Shown one piece after another: positions 32,078-44,676 of a stretch of 64,000 nucleotides of DNA (position 1 is the stretch's first letter; the number at the start of each line of letters is the position of its first letter). This DNA is from Lodderomyces elongisporus. Taxonomy: Eukaryota > Ascomycota > Pichiomycetes > Serinales > Debaryomycetaceae. The notes under the pieces are model-generated. The model saw nothing but the letters and a program-made list of their open reading frames with translations. It did not search any database and had not been told where the DNA came from. The stretch covers positions 248,001 through 312,000 of the forward strand of contig NC_083674.1 in NCBI RefSeq assembly GCF_030384665.1, written 5' to 3'. A program made the position numbers and the translations under genes.

Positions 32078-35000
32078 TTATGCCCTGATACTCACTCCCG
32101 AACTCTCTGTGTACAATCTCGGGGTAATGTTCATCGCCATCAACTCTTGGAATAATAATTTGGCTGCGTATGGAATGTGGATCTGGTAAATATTTGTCTT
32201 GTTCTTACACGAACGACACTCGAATTGATTCTTCTTCAAATTTGCAATAACAGACATTAAACCACATACTCCACAAACATGCACACGGAATGCATCTGAG
32301 GCTTCCATCAACCTTTCTTTAAGGAACCCGGCTGCACCGTGCGCAATCATACAATCTCTCTCCATCTCTCCGAAACGTAAACCACCATCTCTTGATCTAC
32401 CTTCAACTGGTTGCCTAGTCAACACTTGCACGGGACCTCTAGCTCTGGCATGGATCTTGTCGTCGACCATATGTCTCAATCTTTGATAATATGTTGGACC
32501 AAAAAAGACTTGCGCCATAAGCTTTTTACCTGTATGACCATTGTACATAACTTCAAATCCTCTTGATTGGTAACCATGTTCTCTAAGCAACTTGGAAACA
32601 GCTTCAGCAGTGACATCTGTGAATGGCGACGCATCACCTTCAAGACCTGACAATGCCGACACTTTAGACAAAAGACACTCAATCAAATGCGCAACCGTCA
32701 TACGAGATGGAATTGCGTGAGGATTAATAATCAAATCAGGTACAACACCTTCACTCGTGAACGGCATATCCTCATGTCTATATGTAACACCAATGGTACC
32801 CTTTTGACCGTGTCGAGAAGCAAACTTGTCACCAATTTGTGGAATCTTGGTTGTTCTCATTCTCACCTTCACAAACTTGGCACCATCACCATTTGTTGTC
32901 AACAACACTTGATCAACAATACCGGACTCAGTACTTCTCAATGGTGTTGATGCGTCTCTCTTTGTATGGTATTGCGTCCTTTGACCCAATTCCTCGGTGT
33001 CAGGTGGAATAGGCGTCGTCTTACCAATAATAATATCCTCTCCACTGACTCTCACACCAGGTGCAATTAATCCATCGTCATCTAATTTCTCATAAGTTCC
33101 ATGTTTCAAACGTAAAGTATCTGACCTCGAAGGCTTCTCAAATGTTTCCAATGCCTTCATTCCTTGTCGTTTCTCAAGGTCCATGTATGATCTAAAGAAC
33201 AAAGATCTAAACAAACCTCTATCAATTGAAGATTGGTTCATAATCATAGAATCTTCTTGGTTGTAACCAGAGTAACATGCAATGGCAACAATGGCATTTT
33301 GTCCTGCAGGAAGTTCTCTAAACTTCAAATGTTCCATAGCCCTAGTGGTGGCAAGAGGTTTTTGAGGATAGTAAAGAATATTAGCCATTGTGTCCATTCT
33401 CACTGAATAGTTTGTCAAAAAGACACCCATGGCTTGCTTACCCATCGCAGATTGATATGTGTTACGTGGCGATTGATTATGATCAGGGAACGGAATAATC
33501 GAGGCTGCAACACCAAGAATCATTGAAGGGTGAATCTCACAATGAGTAAACGTATGCGTGTTACTACTGTTTGTGGGTTTGATTCTCTTTGCTGGATCAA
33601 GCTCTTGCTCTTCCATTTGCAAGTTTTGTTGTTGAGTCTCGGTCAAACTGCTCTTTGAAGCTTCAAGATCATCGGGCGTCATGGCAATCATAATCGTTTC
33701 TTCTTCTTCAGCATCGACATATTCAACAATACCTTCCTTAACCAATGAAGACCATGTATATTTTGGTGCCGCATCCTCATCATCTTCATCATATCCTTCG
33801 TATGAAGACTCCAAAAGCTGATTAACATGTTCTTTTTGAAGTTTCAAATCACCTTTGGTAGCAGAATCAGGTTTATCGTCAACAATGAATAATGGACGAT
33901 AAACTCTACCTGCATCAGTAAAGATTTTGAATTCCTTCTCCCTAATATCTCTGATGAGTGACACTTCAGGAGAAATGTCACCATTTCGTCTAAGATCACG
34001 CATATAATCAACCAAAGAAGCTGGCTCCCTGTGGACACCTACCCAAACACCATTAACAAAAACTCTAGTGACATCTGGTGAGTTGGCAGGAGTATAATCC
34101 TCTAAAGGCTCTAAACCCCAATCACGAAGAAACGACAAGATAGGATCTGAGGGCGTACCCACAGAGATACACGACATAAGCGACAAGTTCTTCACCAAAC
34201 CACACGCTTGACCTTCTGGAGTCTCGGCAGGACAAACCAAACCCCAATGAGTATTATGCAACTGTCTTGGTTTGGCAATCTTACCGTCTCTTCCGATTGG
34301 TGTATTGGTTCTTCTCAAATGCGACAATGTAGACGAGTAAGTGTATCTATTCAACACTTGTGAGACACCAGCTCTGGAACTCATGGCTTTCTTTTGCTCA
34401 CCCCAGTTACCGGTGGCAAGGGAGTATCTTAACCCATCAGTAATTGTTTGGGACTTAACAGCCAATGTCAAGTTAAACTCCTTATCATTTTCAACACATC
34501 TCTGCATGTAGTTGTAAATATCTTTTGTTAATTTTTTAAACAAGATTCGGAACAAGTTGGCTAATAAAGGTCCCGCTAAATCTAGCCTTTTTTTACCGAA
34601 ATGATCTCTGTCGTCTGGTTCCTTTCTTTCCAACGCACAAAGTAATAATCTATTCACCATGTAACCAAGGTAAAACGCCTTTCGTGTTTCAAAACCTTCC
34701 TCTTGTGTGATGTTTGGAAGCAACTCCTTTTGCAAAATATCCTTAGCATATTGAATACGTTTTTCTCTACGAATACCAAGAACACCTCTTCTACCAATGA
34801 AATCAAGTGCAACTTCACGCTCTTGAATAACAAAACCTTCTTCGACACATGGTTTCAACATCTCCAACATTTGCCAATCATTCTGATCATAACAAATGTG
34901 CTCCAAGATATCACCATCTGGCACGATACCCAATGCTCTAAATACAATAACAATGGGGATGTCTTCCTTGATATATGGCAAAGTAGCCTTGATAGTTCTT

Positions 35001-35794
35001 GCAGAGGTTCCCTTCTCATCACGACCATATAACTTGATTTGCATTGACGAGATCAAACGTGACCCCTTTTCGATTGCCGATCTAATTTCTGCTACATGTG
35101 AGATTGGTGATGGTGCTGCTTTTTTAAACACTTGCACGATATTTGCTGCACTTCTTTCCTGGGCAATAAGGACTTTCTCTGACCCATTAATGACGAAATA
35201 TCCACCCATATCATAAGGACATTCCTTTAACTCATAAAATTCATGTTCTCCCAAGTCTCTCAACATACAGAATTTTGATCTCAACATTATAGGAACTTTA
35301 CCGAGATAAACCTTTGAAGTCTTTTTCTCTCCTTCAACGTCGATTTCATGCCACTCCAACTCGTTATCTATTCGCTTGTTATCATCAGATGTAAACACTC
35401 GCTTTGTCATATCAACATATATGGGCGAAGAGTATGTAAGATTACGAAGTCTTGCTTCTTGCGGAAACATAGGGTGCGTAGTACCATCACCTTCAGTCTG
35501 AGTTGGCTTGGAGATGTAAATTTTTCCAAAATTGATCTCATATCTCTTGTTATCATGGTCCTTTTCCGATGTATGCTGTGCTGGCTGGTCCAAAATCAAG
35601 TGGGAATCTTCCCATACTAATTCTTGAATTGTTGATTCAATGAATTCATCAAACGAGTCGAGTTGCTGTGAAACTAAACCCTTTTCCTGGAAAAACGACG
35701 AAATAACTGTCCAACAATCCTCCGGGGTAATGTTCTGCGCCTCGACATCCGCATCATACATATACGGATCATCCATCTCTTGATCGTGTGACAT
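32078..35794 (-). CDS. RPB2: RNA polymerase II second-largest subunit Rpb2
   Basis: 1238 residues from ATG 35794 (the open frame extends two codons further to a TTG at 35800, not used). Catalytic beta-like subunit of Pol II. The protrusion and lobe ([20 protein letters not shown]), the fork ([34 protein letters not shown]), the hybrid-binding region ([31 protein letters not shown]) and the C-terminal clamp are all readable. The clamp has a zinc site of two CxxC pairs, CGVCG and CRSC. The length is close to S. cerevisiae Rpb2 (1224). Residues about 660-720 contain an acidic loop ([17 protein letters not shown]). The gene shows no intron and is divergent from MRP20. Confidence 0.97.
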   Translation of the reverse strand: MSHDQEMDDPYMYDADVEAQNITPEDCWTVISSFFQEKGLVSQQLDSFDEFIESTIQELVWEDSHLILDQPAQHTSEKDHDNKRYEINFGKIYISKPTQTEGDGTTHPMFPQEARLRNLTYSSPIYVDMTKRVFTSDDNKRIDNELEWHEIDVEGEKKTSKVYLGKVPIMLRSKFCMLRDLGEHEFYELKECPYDMGGYFVINGSEKVLIAQERSAANIVQVFKKAAPSPISHVAEIRSAIEKGSRLISSMQIKLYGRDEKGTSARTIKATLPYIKEDIPIVIVFRALGIVPDGDILEHICYDQNDWQMLEMLKPCVEEGFVIQEREVALDFIGRRGVLGIRREKRIQYAKDILQKELLPNITQEEGFETRKAFYLGYMVNRLLLCALERKEPDDRDHFGKKRLDLAGPLLANLFRILFKKLTKDIYNYMQRCVENDKEFNLTLAVKSQTITDGLRYSLATGNWGEQKKAMSSRAGVSQVLNRYTYSSTLSHLRRTNTPIGRDGKIAKPRQLHNTHWGLVCPAETPEGQACGLVKNLSLMSCISVGTPSDPILSFLRDWGLEPLEDYTPANSPDVTRVFVNGVWVGVHREPASLVDYMRDLRRNGDISPEVSLIRDIREKEFKIFTDAGRVYRPLFIVDDKPDSATKGDLKLQKEHVNQLLESSYEGYDEDDEDAAPKYTWSSLVKEGIVEYVDAEEEETIMIAMTPDDLEASKSSLTETQQQNLQMEEQELDPAKRIKPTNSSNTHTFTHCEIHPSMILGVAASIIPFPDHNQSPRNTYQSAMGKQAMGVFLTNYSVRMDTMANILYYPQKPLATTRAMEHLKFRELPAGQNAIVAIACYSGYNQEDSMIMNQSSIDRGLFRSLFFRSYMDLEKRQGMKALETFEKPSRSDTLRLKHGTYEKLDDDGLIAPGVRVSGEDIIIGKTTPIPPDTEELGQRTQYHTKRDASTPLRSTESGIVDQVLLTTNGDGAKFVKVRMRTTKIPQIGDKFASRHGQKGTIGVTYRHEDMPFTSEGVVPDLIINPHAIPSRMTVAHLIECLLSKVSALSGLEGDASPFTDVTAEAVSKLLREHGYQSRGFEVMYNGHTGKKLMAQVFFGPTYYQRLRHMVDDKIHARARGPVQVLTRQPVEGRSRDGGLRFGEMERDCMIAHGAAGFLKERLMEASDAFRVHVCGVCGLMSVIANLKKNQFECRSCKNKTNIYQIHIPYAAKLLFQELMAMNITPRLYTESSGVSIRA

Positions 35795-36326
35795 GATCAA
35801 TAAGTTGCTGAGCTATAAGTTGTTCTGGGCAGGACTATAGGATGTGGATGCAAGCTTACGGTTGGATGGCAAAGGTTGAATAGTTGAAGATGGTGTTTCC
35901 AACTAATAAGAAAAAAAAAACAATTTATTCGTACTATATTTTTTTTGTTCTCTCTTTGTTTCTTTCTGACTCTCTGTTTCTACCTCGCTCAATTTGTTTG
36001 TTTTTTTTTTTTTGTCTTTGTCATGTCAAGATTTCTCGCCAATTTTTCAACAAACTCGACAAGCAGAAGACCAAGAACATAAGGCAAATGGTAAGAAAAT
36101 TAAAAAAAATTAAAAAATAAATAAAAAGATTGTTTGTATGTGTTTACACGACTCTGTGTATTTGTTTAGCAGTCTCCAGGATCTGAAAATTTTTTGAAAT
36201 ACACCTTATTTTAATAAAGATAAGATACCACTTCAAATATCCCTTGCACGGCACCTGTCCACACACACACACACACCCCTCCCAACGGATTCACTTTGTC
36301 TCCTAATACGTTTCTACACGATCAAC
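35795..36326. other. Divergent promoter region, RPB2 / MRP20
   Basis: 532 bp. Poly-T near 36000-36013, a TTTTAATAAAG stretch near 36210-36220, and an AC repeat (36261-36276) ahead of MRP20. No other gene supported. Confidence 0.5.
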
Positions 36327-37199
36327 ATGGAGTTCAAGACAAGGTCTTTGATGACCTCTATATCCAAAATGTGCACACGGTCTATCCATCACTACAACCC
36401 ACCCAGCAAATACCCCAAAGTCAATGTCAAAGATGTTGAATTGAACCCACCTAAATACGGATTCCGTAAAGTGCTAAAACCAACTCTTGCACAATCTCCA
36501 ACAAAGACCTTGTTTCCTAGTGCAGAGATTGCTAAATTATATGTGGAAAACGGTAAACCCATCCCCAATAGATTTGTGAGTCGCATCGATTCCGAGACTG
36601 CACGCCAAAATTTCGAAGAATTCCAAGAGAAGTTAGCAATGGACGAACCACACTTTAAGATTGGTAAGAAGCAAGTGTTTTTACCAGGTGGTAGAATCTG
36701 TTTATTGAGAAACAACGCTAAGCATACTCCATATCAGGCTAAATTTCTTGTGCCTAAAAAGATGAACAAGTTGGACTTGAGAGATTACCTATGGCATGTG
36801 TATGGATTAAGAGCTTTGAATATCACTGTGCAATTACAACCAGCAAAATGGGTGAGGAATCATAGGGATTTGGCCAGACACAGAGTCCCACAGATGAAAA
36901 AGATGACCATCGATATGGCTGAACCTTTTGTGTGGCCTGAAGTGTCAAAGACGCTCTTGGATAAATTGGAGAGTGAGAAGAACAATATGGAAGAGTTGGT
37001 GATGCGCGGATATGCTCAAGGCTCAGACAAAAAGAAACCTATTGATTCATACGACGGAATGTTTAAAGAGAACGATAAGGTGGAAAGATTTATTCCTAAA
37101 TCATTTGCCAAGTCGAGTGTCAAGGCGATGAAGCAAATTGGTGGACACCTCAAGTCTGCTGACACGAGAGCACAAGTGTCGAATTTCTTGAAATTATAA
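36327..37199 (+). CDS. MRP20: Mitochondrial large-subunit ribosomal protein uL23m
   Basis: 290 residues. A basic N-terminus (MEFKTRSLMTSISKMCTRSI) suits mitochondrial import. The uL23 core is at about 120-180: the QAKFLVPKKMNKLDLRDYLW motif and YGLRALNITVQ are the signature of the Mrp20/uL23 family at the exit of the mitochondrial ribosome tunnel. The C-terminal extension of about 100 residues is basic and fungal-specific. Slightly longer than the S. cerevisiae protein (263). An alternative start at Met9 (36351) or Met15 (36369) would still leave a presequence; I use the first ATG. Confidence 0.92.
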   Translation: MEFKTRSLMTSISKMCTRSIHHYNPPSKYPKVNVKDVELNPPKYGFRKVLKPTLAQSPTKTLFPSAEIAKLYVENGKPIPNRFVSRIDSETARQNFEEFQEKLAMDEPHFKIGKKQVFLPGGRICLLRNNAKHTPYQAKFLVPKKMNKLDLRDYLWHVYGLRALNITVQLQPAKWVRNHRDLARHRVPQMKKMTIDMAEPFVWPEVSKTLLDKLESEKNNMEELVMRGYAQGSDKKKPIDSYDGMFKENDKVERFIPKSFAKSSVKAMKQIGGHLKSADTRAQVSNFLKL

Positions 37200-37449
37200 A
37201 GATGTAAATACGGAAAAGAAAAATATACTAAGCAATGTTTAGGAAATAAAACACTAAAAATATAAGTCTCGAAACACACAATGTACTGGAATAAAAAAAA
37301 AAAAGAAAAGTAAAGATTGGAAAGCTGAACTGAATGTGGAGATGGAAAACGAAGAGAGCAAAAGAGAAAAAAATAATAATAATTGGAAGAAAACAAAAGA
37401 TCCACCATCAATGACCTGTATCAGTTGGCAAAATGTCTATCAAAGTTCA

Positions 37450-38705
37450 TTACCAAAAGTAGCCTCTCTTTCTTGGAGTAGCTGTGGTGTCAGCGATACT
37501 CGCCTCGGCAGTAGTTGTTCCTGCGGCTGCATCTGACCTCTCCCCCAACTCTGAATCAACTCCACTGATTACATCAAACTCTTCGATGGATGATGATTTT
37601 TGCAAAATAGAACCTGCATCTTTACTTCCAACACCACTACCAGTAGCCGTTGCAGATGTTGTTGCGGGTGCTGTTGCAGATGTTGTTGCAGATGCCAGTG
37701 GTGTTGCTTCTCCATTTCCGGTAAATCTGTTCTTGATATTCATCACCATGACAAATGAACTATCCAAAACATTAGTATAATCAGCCATACTTCCTCCGTA
37801 CCCACTTGTGTCAGAATTATCACCCTCTGCGCCAGCTCCTCTTTGTTCCCTTGAGCCATTTCCAAATAGTTTGAACCCGTTATTCAAATTGGCTAATACG
37901 TTTAATGGCAAATACTGTACAGCAGTCAATGGATTAACACTCAACTTTCTCACTACATCGATATTTTTCTCCAACCAAGGCTTAAAGTATGCAAAAAATA
38001 CCAATCCACACCCACCTTGAGTAAAGTTTTTCCATTCCAAAGTTTGATCAAAGGATGAATTGGTATTGGCAACAGCATCCTCGTTGTTGAATGAAACCAT
38101 TGGTGAAATCAACCATAAACTAAATCCCAATCTTAAAAGACTGTATCCTGGCACGATGCTAGTGAGCACACCAAAACACCCTTCAACTAAACGAACACAT
38201 GCTAGTACTATCCAGTAAATGAACCATTTCTGTATAGAAATAAGATGTATTTGCAATGTATTTTCATCGACTGCATTCACTTGTTGCTTTCCCGTGGCGG
38301 TGGAGTATATAACATTAAATGGTACTGATATGCCACCAATCTTGTATGTTGATGATGCAACGGAGTTCAGTACACGTGTGTAGTCTTCAAAAGCCCTGCA
38401 GGACGCAATTATTGGGTAAACAACAGATACCAAGTTGCTAATAGTAAAAGCGTGTTAATATGATGAAATTATTAAAGCTTATTAAGTTACCAAATCCTTT
38501 CTCCTATCTATTCAACCTTGGTCTTGCTTCCTCTCTTTTATTTTTCCTTTCTTTTTTGATTTCCCCTAACTCATTCCTGAGAAACATACTTGATGTGTAT
38601 GAGGTATTTGGTTATGCCAAAAATATTAAAGAAAATTAAGATTAAAAAGATTGGAGTGAGGATAGGGGTTTGACTTAAAAGTCGGTGGCAATTTATAGGA
38701 TACAT
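37450..38705 (-). CDS. DP1/TB2/HVA22 (REEP-like) ER membrane protein, two exons
   Basis: Exon 1 is 38705-38590 and exon 2 is 38437-37450, giving 367 residues. Exon 2 alone lacks an ATG at its head. Splicing adds MYPINCHRLL and a long hydrophobic segment (FLILIFFNIFGITKYLIHI). The DP1 core follows: VVYPIIASCRAFEDYTRVLN, then QKWFIYWIVLACVRLVEG and two further hydrophobic hairpin segments. Such hairpins shape ER tubules in Yop1/REEP proteins, and some members (fission yeast Hva22/Yep1) act in ER-phagy. After the core is an unusual extension of about 150 residues, Gly/Asp-rich and then Ala/Thr/Ser-rich, ending in PRKRGYFW. S. cerevisiae Yop1 is only 180 residues, so this may be a second family member rather than Yop1. 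The exact 5' exon is my inference from splice signals and hydrophobicity. Confidence 0.75.
38438..38589 (-). other. Intron of the REEP-like gene (152 bp)
   Basis: GTATGT donor (38589-38584), TATTAAC branch-like site (minus strand of 38454-38460) and TAG acceptor (38440-38438). The branch site differs by one base from TACTAAC. The junction completes an Asn codon (AA|C). Confidence 0.75.
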
Positions 38706-39416
38706 ACTTTAGTATGGAAAAAATCCCAGCCATTGTGGATAAAACAAAGAAAAAGACCTGTCTCTGTCTTCTTTGTATACAGTATATAGTTTTGATGGAT
38801 GTTGCTTGTTTGTTTGCTTGTTTGTTTGTTTGTTTGTTTTTCTTTTGAATAGAGGGTATGGTTTATAAATGGCAATGGTGGGTCATGGATTTTGAAGATG
38901 TATAGAAACTGGTTATGAGGAGATAAGATGATTATGTAAAAGTATATATAATATAGTGCTGGGGTAGTGTCCTGTGTGCAAACAACTGATAAGATAAGAA
39001 AAGTGGTTCCAAAAATTATAAAAAGAAAAGCACTCTTGTCTTAAACACGCCCCCTTGAGAATAGTTAAATAACAACGATACTTGACTACTGTTACGAAAT
39101 TAATATCAAGACACTGGCTTCTCAATTTATATATATAAGTATAGGTATATGTATATATATTAATATTTATAACTTGTTGTAAACAAAAATATATGGATAA
39201 ATCAATCTTAAAATAAAAATAATGTCAGTTTCTATTATTGTTCCTATATTGTTGTTGTAATTCTTATATTTTTTTTCCCTTTTCCTTTTCATATTCTGGT
39301 CTCTTCGTTTGATAAAGAGTAAGACTTGGAGGGTGATTTATCACACATTCAAGAAACCAAAAAAAAAAAATGAAAAGAAAGAAAAAAAAAAAAAAAGAAT
39401 ATTGAGTCCATCACAG
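38706..39416. other. Promoter region of REEP-like gene / 3' of ENV9
   Basis: 711 bp between tandem minus-strand genes. It has a TTTG repeat (about 38812-38838), AT-rich TATA-like runs near 39129-39170, and poly-A near 39359-39397 just after the ENV9-like stop. No gene seen. Confidence 0.45.
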
Positions 39417-40427
39417 CTAAACATCAAATCCACGTTTGTTCAATTCTTCAACGTTCCAATCCCATGTTTCTTTTGCGTATTCCAAGTTACTTGCATTTTT
39501 GCTAGGCTTGTCTACTACGCCACCAGTAACGAAATAATCGCCGCTGTTTTCCTTTATATTTAAATTGGGGTCCATTGCTGCTCTTAGCGTGGCAAAGCTA
39601 CCTTCCTCATTGCTGACACCCATTACTCTATCACTTATATCAAACACGCAGTTTGCCGCGTACTTGACCACGGGGATGTTTCGCCAGTGATTGTACAATT
39701 CTGTTCCTAAAATGATTCCCGGGTGCACTGCTATTGAAAGGATTTGTGGGTATTTTGTGCTCAATTCTTTAATCATTTGAATATCTGCAGTTTTGGCCAA
39801 TCCGTATCTCACCCAAGTAAATAGTGCATTGGGAAACGAATTTAGTTTGATGTTTTGTTCTGGTTTATAGTGTTTTAAGGGAGCAAAGTTGTGGCCAATC
39901 GATGTGAGAATAATGATTCTTGGCGGCTCGGGTGTTGTTTTTGCAGTATATAATAATGTTGGAATGAATTTCAACGTCAATAAGAAATGAGCAACAAAAT
40001 TTACTTGGTATTGAAGCTCGTATCCATCTTTTGTGATTTTGTATGGCACGCCCATTATGCCGGCATTTCCAATTAGGATATCCAATTTTCTTTCCTTTGC
40101 GAGGAATTGGTCAACTGCCTTGGGCACGGTCAACAAGTCGAGTAAATCAATGTAAATGTAGTGGAGCTCTCCTACTGGATATTGCTCCTTTGCATTCATT
40201 TGACCAAGTCTTGTTTGTGCTTCTGCCTTGATGTCTTCAAAAGCTTTCAACATCTTCAGTTCAGTGCGACCAGCCATGTAGATGATGTAACCGTGCAAGT
40301 ACAAGTGCAATGCAGTGTACCATCCTATACCTGTGTTTCCGCCAGTAATGAATACAGTTTTTCTTTCCTTTAAGGGATCATAGTGTGGGGCATTTGTAGG
40401 GTTAAAGAAATGTGATCTATCAGGCAT
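39417..40427 (-). CDS. ENV9: Short-chain dehydrogenase/reductase, ENV9-like
   Basis: 336 residues from ATG 40427. A Rossmann cofactor motif TGGNTGIG is at 28-35, NAG at 121-123, and the catalytic set Ser176 (ILTSIGHN), Tyr208 and Lys212 (YGLAK) is complete, so it should be an active NAD(P)-dependent oxidoreductase. The start block HYDPLKERKTVFITGGNTGIGWYTALHLY and the length resemble S. cerevisiae Env9, a lipid-droplet SDR, as I remember it. The substrate is unknown. Several SDR paralogues exist in yeasts, so the exact orthology is less sure than the fold and activity. It is divergent from CIA30 over 4.2 kb. Confidence 0.8.
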   Translation of the reverse strand: MPDRSHFFNPTNAPHYDPLKERKTVFITGGNTGIGWYTALHLYLHGYIIYMAGRTELKMLKAFEDIKAEAQTRLGQMNAKEQYPVGELHYIYIDLLDLLTVPKAVDQFLAKERKLDILIGNAGIMGVPYKITKDGYELQYQVNFVAHFLLTLKFIPTLLYTAKTTPEPPRIIILTSIGHNFAPLKHYKPEQNIKLNSFPNALFTWVRYGLAKTADIQMIKELSTKYPQILSIAVHPGIILGTELYNHWRNIPVVKYAANCVFDISDRVMGVSNEEGSFATLRAAMDPNLNIKENSGDYFVTGGVVDKPSKNASNLEYAKETWDWNVEELNKRGFDV

Positions 40428-41168
40428 TATATTTTAAGTTCTTGTTAGTTGGTGTTGAACAAAGGTTTGCAAAATTTGAGAAAGAAAGAAAAAAAGAACA
40501 AAACAAAAAGAAAAAAATGAAATTGTAAATAAAAGTGGACGCTAGTTTATAATTATAAATTGGGTCGTTGATATATATATATATTCTTCTTTTCTTGTTT
40601 TGCTTGTGTGGGTATGTGAGTGTGAAATTTTGGAAGAAGGGATGGTGGGGAAGGTAGAAGTTGGAGGTCAATTTGGGTGCTATAAGTGAGGCATGTGAAG
40701 ATGAAAAAAAATAAAAAAAAAAGTTTTGGGTTTGCTTATCAATTTTGAGGTACGAGTGAAAAAAAAAAAAAGGGAATGTATGTTTCTATTGCTTGATTAC
40801 CTAATTATTAAACTTTGATGTATTGTGCATGGAATCATATACCAACTTAAACCGCGGAAATATCATATGTCGAGGGAAGGGCAAGTAAAAGGTTAAAAAG
40901 TAGACAAATGTAAATACAAGAGCAACAAATAGACGAGAAAAGTAAATGGAAAAAAAAAGAAAAGAGAGAGAAATAATGTAAGAAGGGGCTAGACATTCAT
41001 TGTGTGTTTACAACTGTGTCAAAAAATTTGCAACTTTCTTTGCAAATCAAATCAAAAGAGAAAAGTAGAGAGAGAGGGAGATGGGAAGGGAAAAGTAGAC
41101 CAAAACTAATGATGATTTTATTGTAGAGAGAGAAAATAAAGTAATATACATGTGTATATGTAAAGTTG

Positions 41169-41176
41169 ATCACGTG
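41169..41176. promoter_or_regulatory. Cbf1-type E-box ATCACGTG
   Basis: Exact match to the RTCACRTG consensus of yeast Cbf1, in the ENV9-CIA30 gap about 740 bp upstream of the ENV9-like start. A single 8-bp match could be chance. Confidence 0.35.
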
Positions 41177-43122
41177 CGTATTCTACCCTGAGTTTGTATA
41201 TGCAACTTGCAAAACGATATATTGTCACTTTATAAAGAAGATATATATAAAAAGATTTAATAAAAGAAAAGAAGGAAGAATCAAAAAAAAAAAAATTACT
41301 CTAAATGGAAGTCTACTCAGTGCACAAGATTTGAAGAGGGCTGGGAAGGAACTAATTAATCAACAAGATCAGTGGTATAATCTTTACCAATCTTTAATGA
41401 ACTTTATATAAAGAGAATTGAAATTGATAAGGAGACGATTAGAAATTAAGGACATAAAAAAAAATTATATGTAAAAACAAAATTTGTAGTGAATGAAGAG
41501 GTGGGGGAAAGAATGAAATATGAACAGAAGGATTGATAGAGAGTAATGGCAAAAAACAAAAAAACAAGTATACTTCCCCGCTTATATATAAAATGGTGAA
41601 TTGGGTATATACGTAATAGTAATACAATAGCCGTGTGATATTTCCCAATGCGGATAATTGCGGCGGAGAGATAGAGGAAGACGATGGAAAAAACAGAATA
41701 ATGACTTTGTAGATGTATATATATATATATAAATATATAAATATACTTATTATTTATATTTAATTATTTATTTATTTGTTTGTTTGAAATTGTGAGGGGT
41801 AATTATTGGAGAAAGATAAGAAAGTTAGGATTTAATTGAATAACTTAATCATACATTTACTCACTAAAAATTGATAGATGTCATACTGAATAGCTAGAAA
41901 TTGGTTAAAACACCATTTATATATTTATTCCTTATTTATCTAAGTCCATACTGTTTTATGAAAGTTTTGTTGAAATAGGGCTAGATTGGCAAAGATGTAA
42001 AGCAAAGTAAACCAATGTGAGTACAGGAGGAAGAAAGAAGATCAGGGAAATGTGCACGAGTCCTTTAACGAGGGAGGGAGGGTCACTCCACATTTACAAT
42101 TACACCAGAGACTATAAAAGAAGAGAGTGGGGATAACAATGTAATTACGTGACTCTCTTATATATTTATATTTATATTTATAAATTTCTCCTATTTACAG
42201 TGAATTGACTCCATACAATACAATTAGATTCCATACCATTCTATTCTATGGACTTTGATCTTTAGACGAAAACAACATCTACGAATAATATGCACAATCT
42301 TTTTGATGATGTCTCTTTCAACCATGTAGCATTGTTGTGCAGATTTGTAAGAGAAAGAAAGCAAAAGCGTGGAAAATACGACAATAGACATAAAACATGA
42401 AACATGAAAACAACATGAAAAGTATAAGTGATTTGGAGTAAAAAAAGAAAGAAGGACGAAAAGTGTGGCGTGCTAATGATAAGTTTTCTCTCTCCCAATT
42501 TTTTGGACTCGTGTTGGATCGACTCATCTCATCATCTTCTTTATTTTTTTCAATGGTTGTTACTCCGCATTTCCACTTCTTTAATTGCTTGCTGCATCTT
42601 GAGAAAGGTCAAAAAAAATAGTGAGGGGAATGGAGTGGCGTGACAGGTGCATCAACATTCATGGTGTTAGTCCCCTCTTCCTCTATCTCTTTACAAGAGT
42701 TGATATTAGTACTATTGTTATATTGTATTATTGGTCAATTGTCCTCTCTTGTCTCTACTCCACATTCACTCTGATAAGTTGCTACCAACCATTTGTACCT
42801 AATTAAACATCTTTTATCTAACCTTCTTGTCCTTTTTCCACCGGGCCTTCTCCTCCCACGTTTAACATAACTACATATTGCAAAAGCTACCACGTAGAAA
42901 AAGAAGAAATGAGGGGAAAAGGGTTGGCAACTATACAACATTTAGCAATTGAGATATTTTTTCATCAATTTTTCTATTGGGGAAAGATAAAAAAGAACAA
43001 ACATTGCTTATAGTACTGTTACATCTAATACATACTTGCACTCACCTACCCCATATCCCCTCCTGCCCTCCCCCCGATTTCCACCAAACTCCTCAACACT
43101 AAAGCTCCTTGTTACTGTTGAG

Positions 43123-43134
43123 GTTGTTGTTGTT

Positions 43135-43167
<33 letters not shown>

Positions 43168-43177
43168 ATGGTAGTAG
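43123..43177. repeat. GTT/GTA trinucleotide repeat
   Basis: GTTGTTGTTGTTGTA then about ten GTA/TAG units with an ATG interruption. One frame would read poly-Val; no gene supported. Confidence 0.85.
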
Positions 43178-43987
43178 TTGCTGTTGTCTTTTCTTTTTTT
43201 TATATATCTTTATCCTCCTTCACTCTCATTGTCCTGCTTCTATTCCTGTTCTTTATCTGGTCTCTTAGTCAGTCATGCAAATACCACACATTTGCACAAC
43301 TATATTGCAAGAAAATCAAACACCAAATAATATTCAGAAAATCAGTTTGTCCCTCCAATTATTCATACAAACAAAAAAAGAGAAAAAAGAAAAGATTAGA
43401 TAAGAAAAGTCCGAGACGGACATGAAACTCCGCACTCTTAATCTACAACACTAGTTTAATGTTTGATTCATTGATCAAAAGCACAGCAAGAAATAGAAAA
43501 AAGAAAGAAAAAAAAGAAAAAAGAAAAAAGGGGTAAAAGAAAAATAATGGAAGAAAAAAGAAAACGAACTTTTCAATTAAACCCAAAGAAAGTATATAGC
43601 AAGTCTGGACTTTCCAGTACCATTGAGTGGCAGAAGGTATATTTATATGTGTGTGTGTGGGTGGGTGGGCAGAGTGTCTCTCTGACTTTGACTTTATTAA
43701 TCATTAATTGTTGATTGTTTAACTACGCTTCAATAGATACAACACAACTCAAGTATTGCCAAAAAAACAAAAAAATTGTAAAAATTAGACTTGTGCTTTC
43801 TATCACCATCTTTTTGCCCTCTTTTCTCTCCTTTTTCCGTCATTGCACTTGAATTGTCGGGGTAATATGTATATCAAGTACATAATCAACATTCATAACA
43901 CCGCTCCTTCCCCTCCTTTCACATTTGTCTGCTTTTCCCAGCGCCTCCCCTTTTTTTATGCCTCTCCCTTCTCCTCATCCTTCTTCT

Positions 43988-44025
<38 letters not shown>

Positions 44026-44447
44026 CAACTACGTTTTTTTTTTCATTTCTTCTCTTTGCAGTTGTTGTTTTCTCCGCCTTTTGATTCAATTTTAAGCGTC
44101 TATGTATTGTTAGTGCATAATCACAACTGTTTAAGCCACCCTACACTTTTCTTCTCTGCCATTCTCTAACAATTCACTCCGTAAATTATTTAATTATATT
44201 TTTTTGGTTACCCAATCTCCCCTCCTTTTTCCTTCTCTTTCTTCCTCCTCCTCTTCCTCCTTTTTCCTCCTTCTCCCTTTTCCCTTTCCCTTTATTTCGT
44301 ACATTCCTACTAATCCCTTATCTACTTACACCTTACAAGTTAACAAGTAGTGCGCATTGTGCTAAAAGACACTAGTGCACATTTCGTGCTATATAACTAC
44401 CACTATCTCGCTCTCTCTTTCTCTCTCGTTTTTTTTTCTCCTGCTTT

Positions 44448-44478
<31 letters not shown>

Positions 44479-44676
44479 TCCCCTCTCCTATCACTACACA
44501 CCTAATACCACCACTACGATTACTACTGGAACTACTACTACTACTACTGCTACTATTCAAAGATTAATAAATTTGGCTTTTCTATAATTAACTACTTACC
44601 AACTTTTCAAAACAAAGTATCTCTGTAAGCAAACTAAACAACTAAACAACAAAGCAAAAATTAAAACTAATCGACA

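Larger units (their letters stand above)
40428..44676. other. 4.2 kb divergent intergenic region, ENV9-like / CIA30
   Basis: No convincing gene. It contains poly-A runs, an ATCACGTG E-box (41169-41176), an AT repeat (41717-41731), a GTT/GTA trinucleotide repeat (43123-43177), AC+AT repeats (43989-44026) and CT repeats before CIA30. One short stretch, 41290-41411, reads like protein in one frame (NGSLLSAQDLKRAGKELINQ and on) but has no ATG and sits behind A13. The size is unusual for two housekeeping genes. Confidence 0.5.

Noticed and set aside
35795..35800. N-terminal extension of RPB2
   Set aside because: Starts at TTG two codons before the ATG at 35794.
38431..38433. Start of the REEP-like protein at exon 2
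   Set aside because: The codon is TTG, it lies six bases after a splice acceptor, and it would remove the first hydrophobic segment.
41166..41411. Protein-like stretch ending NLYQSLMNFI
   Set aside because: No ATG in frame before the stretch, preceded by poly-A, and no donor/acceptor pair I could trust. Kept only as part of the gap finding.
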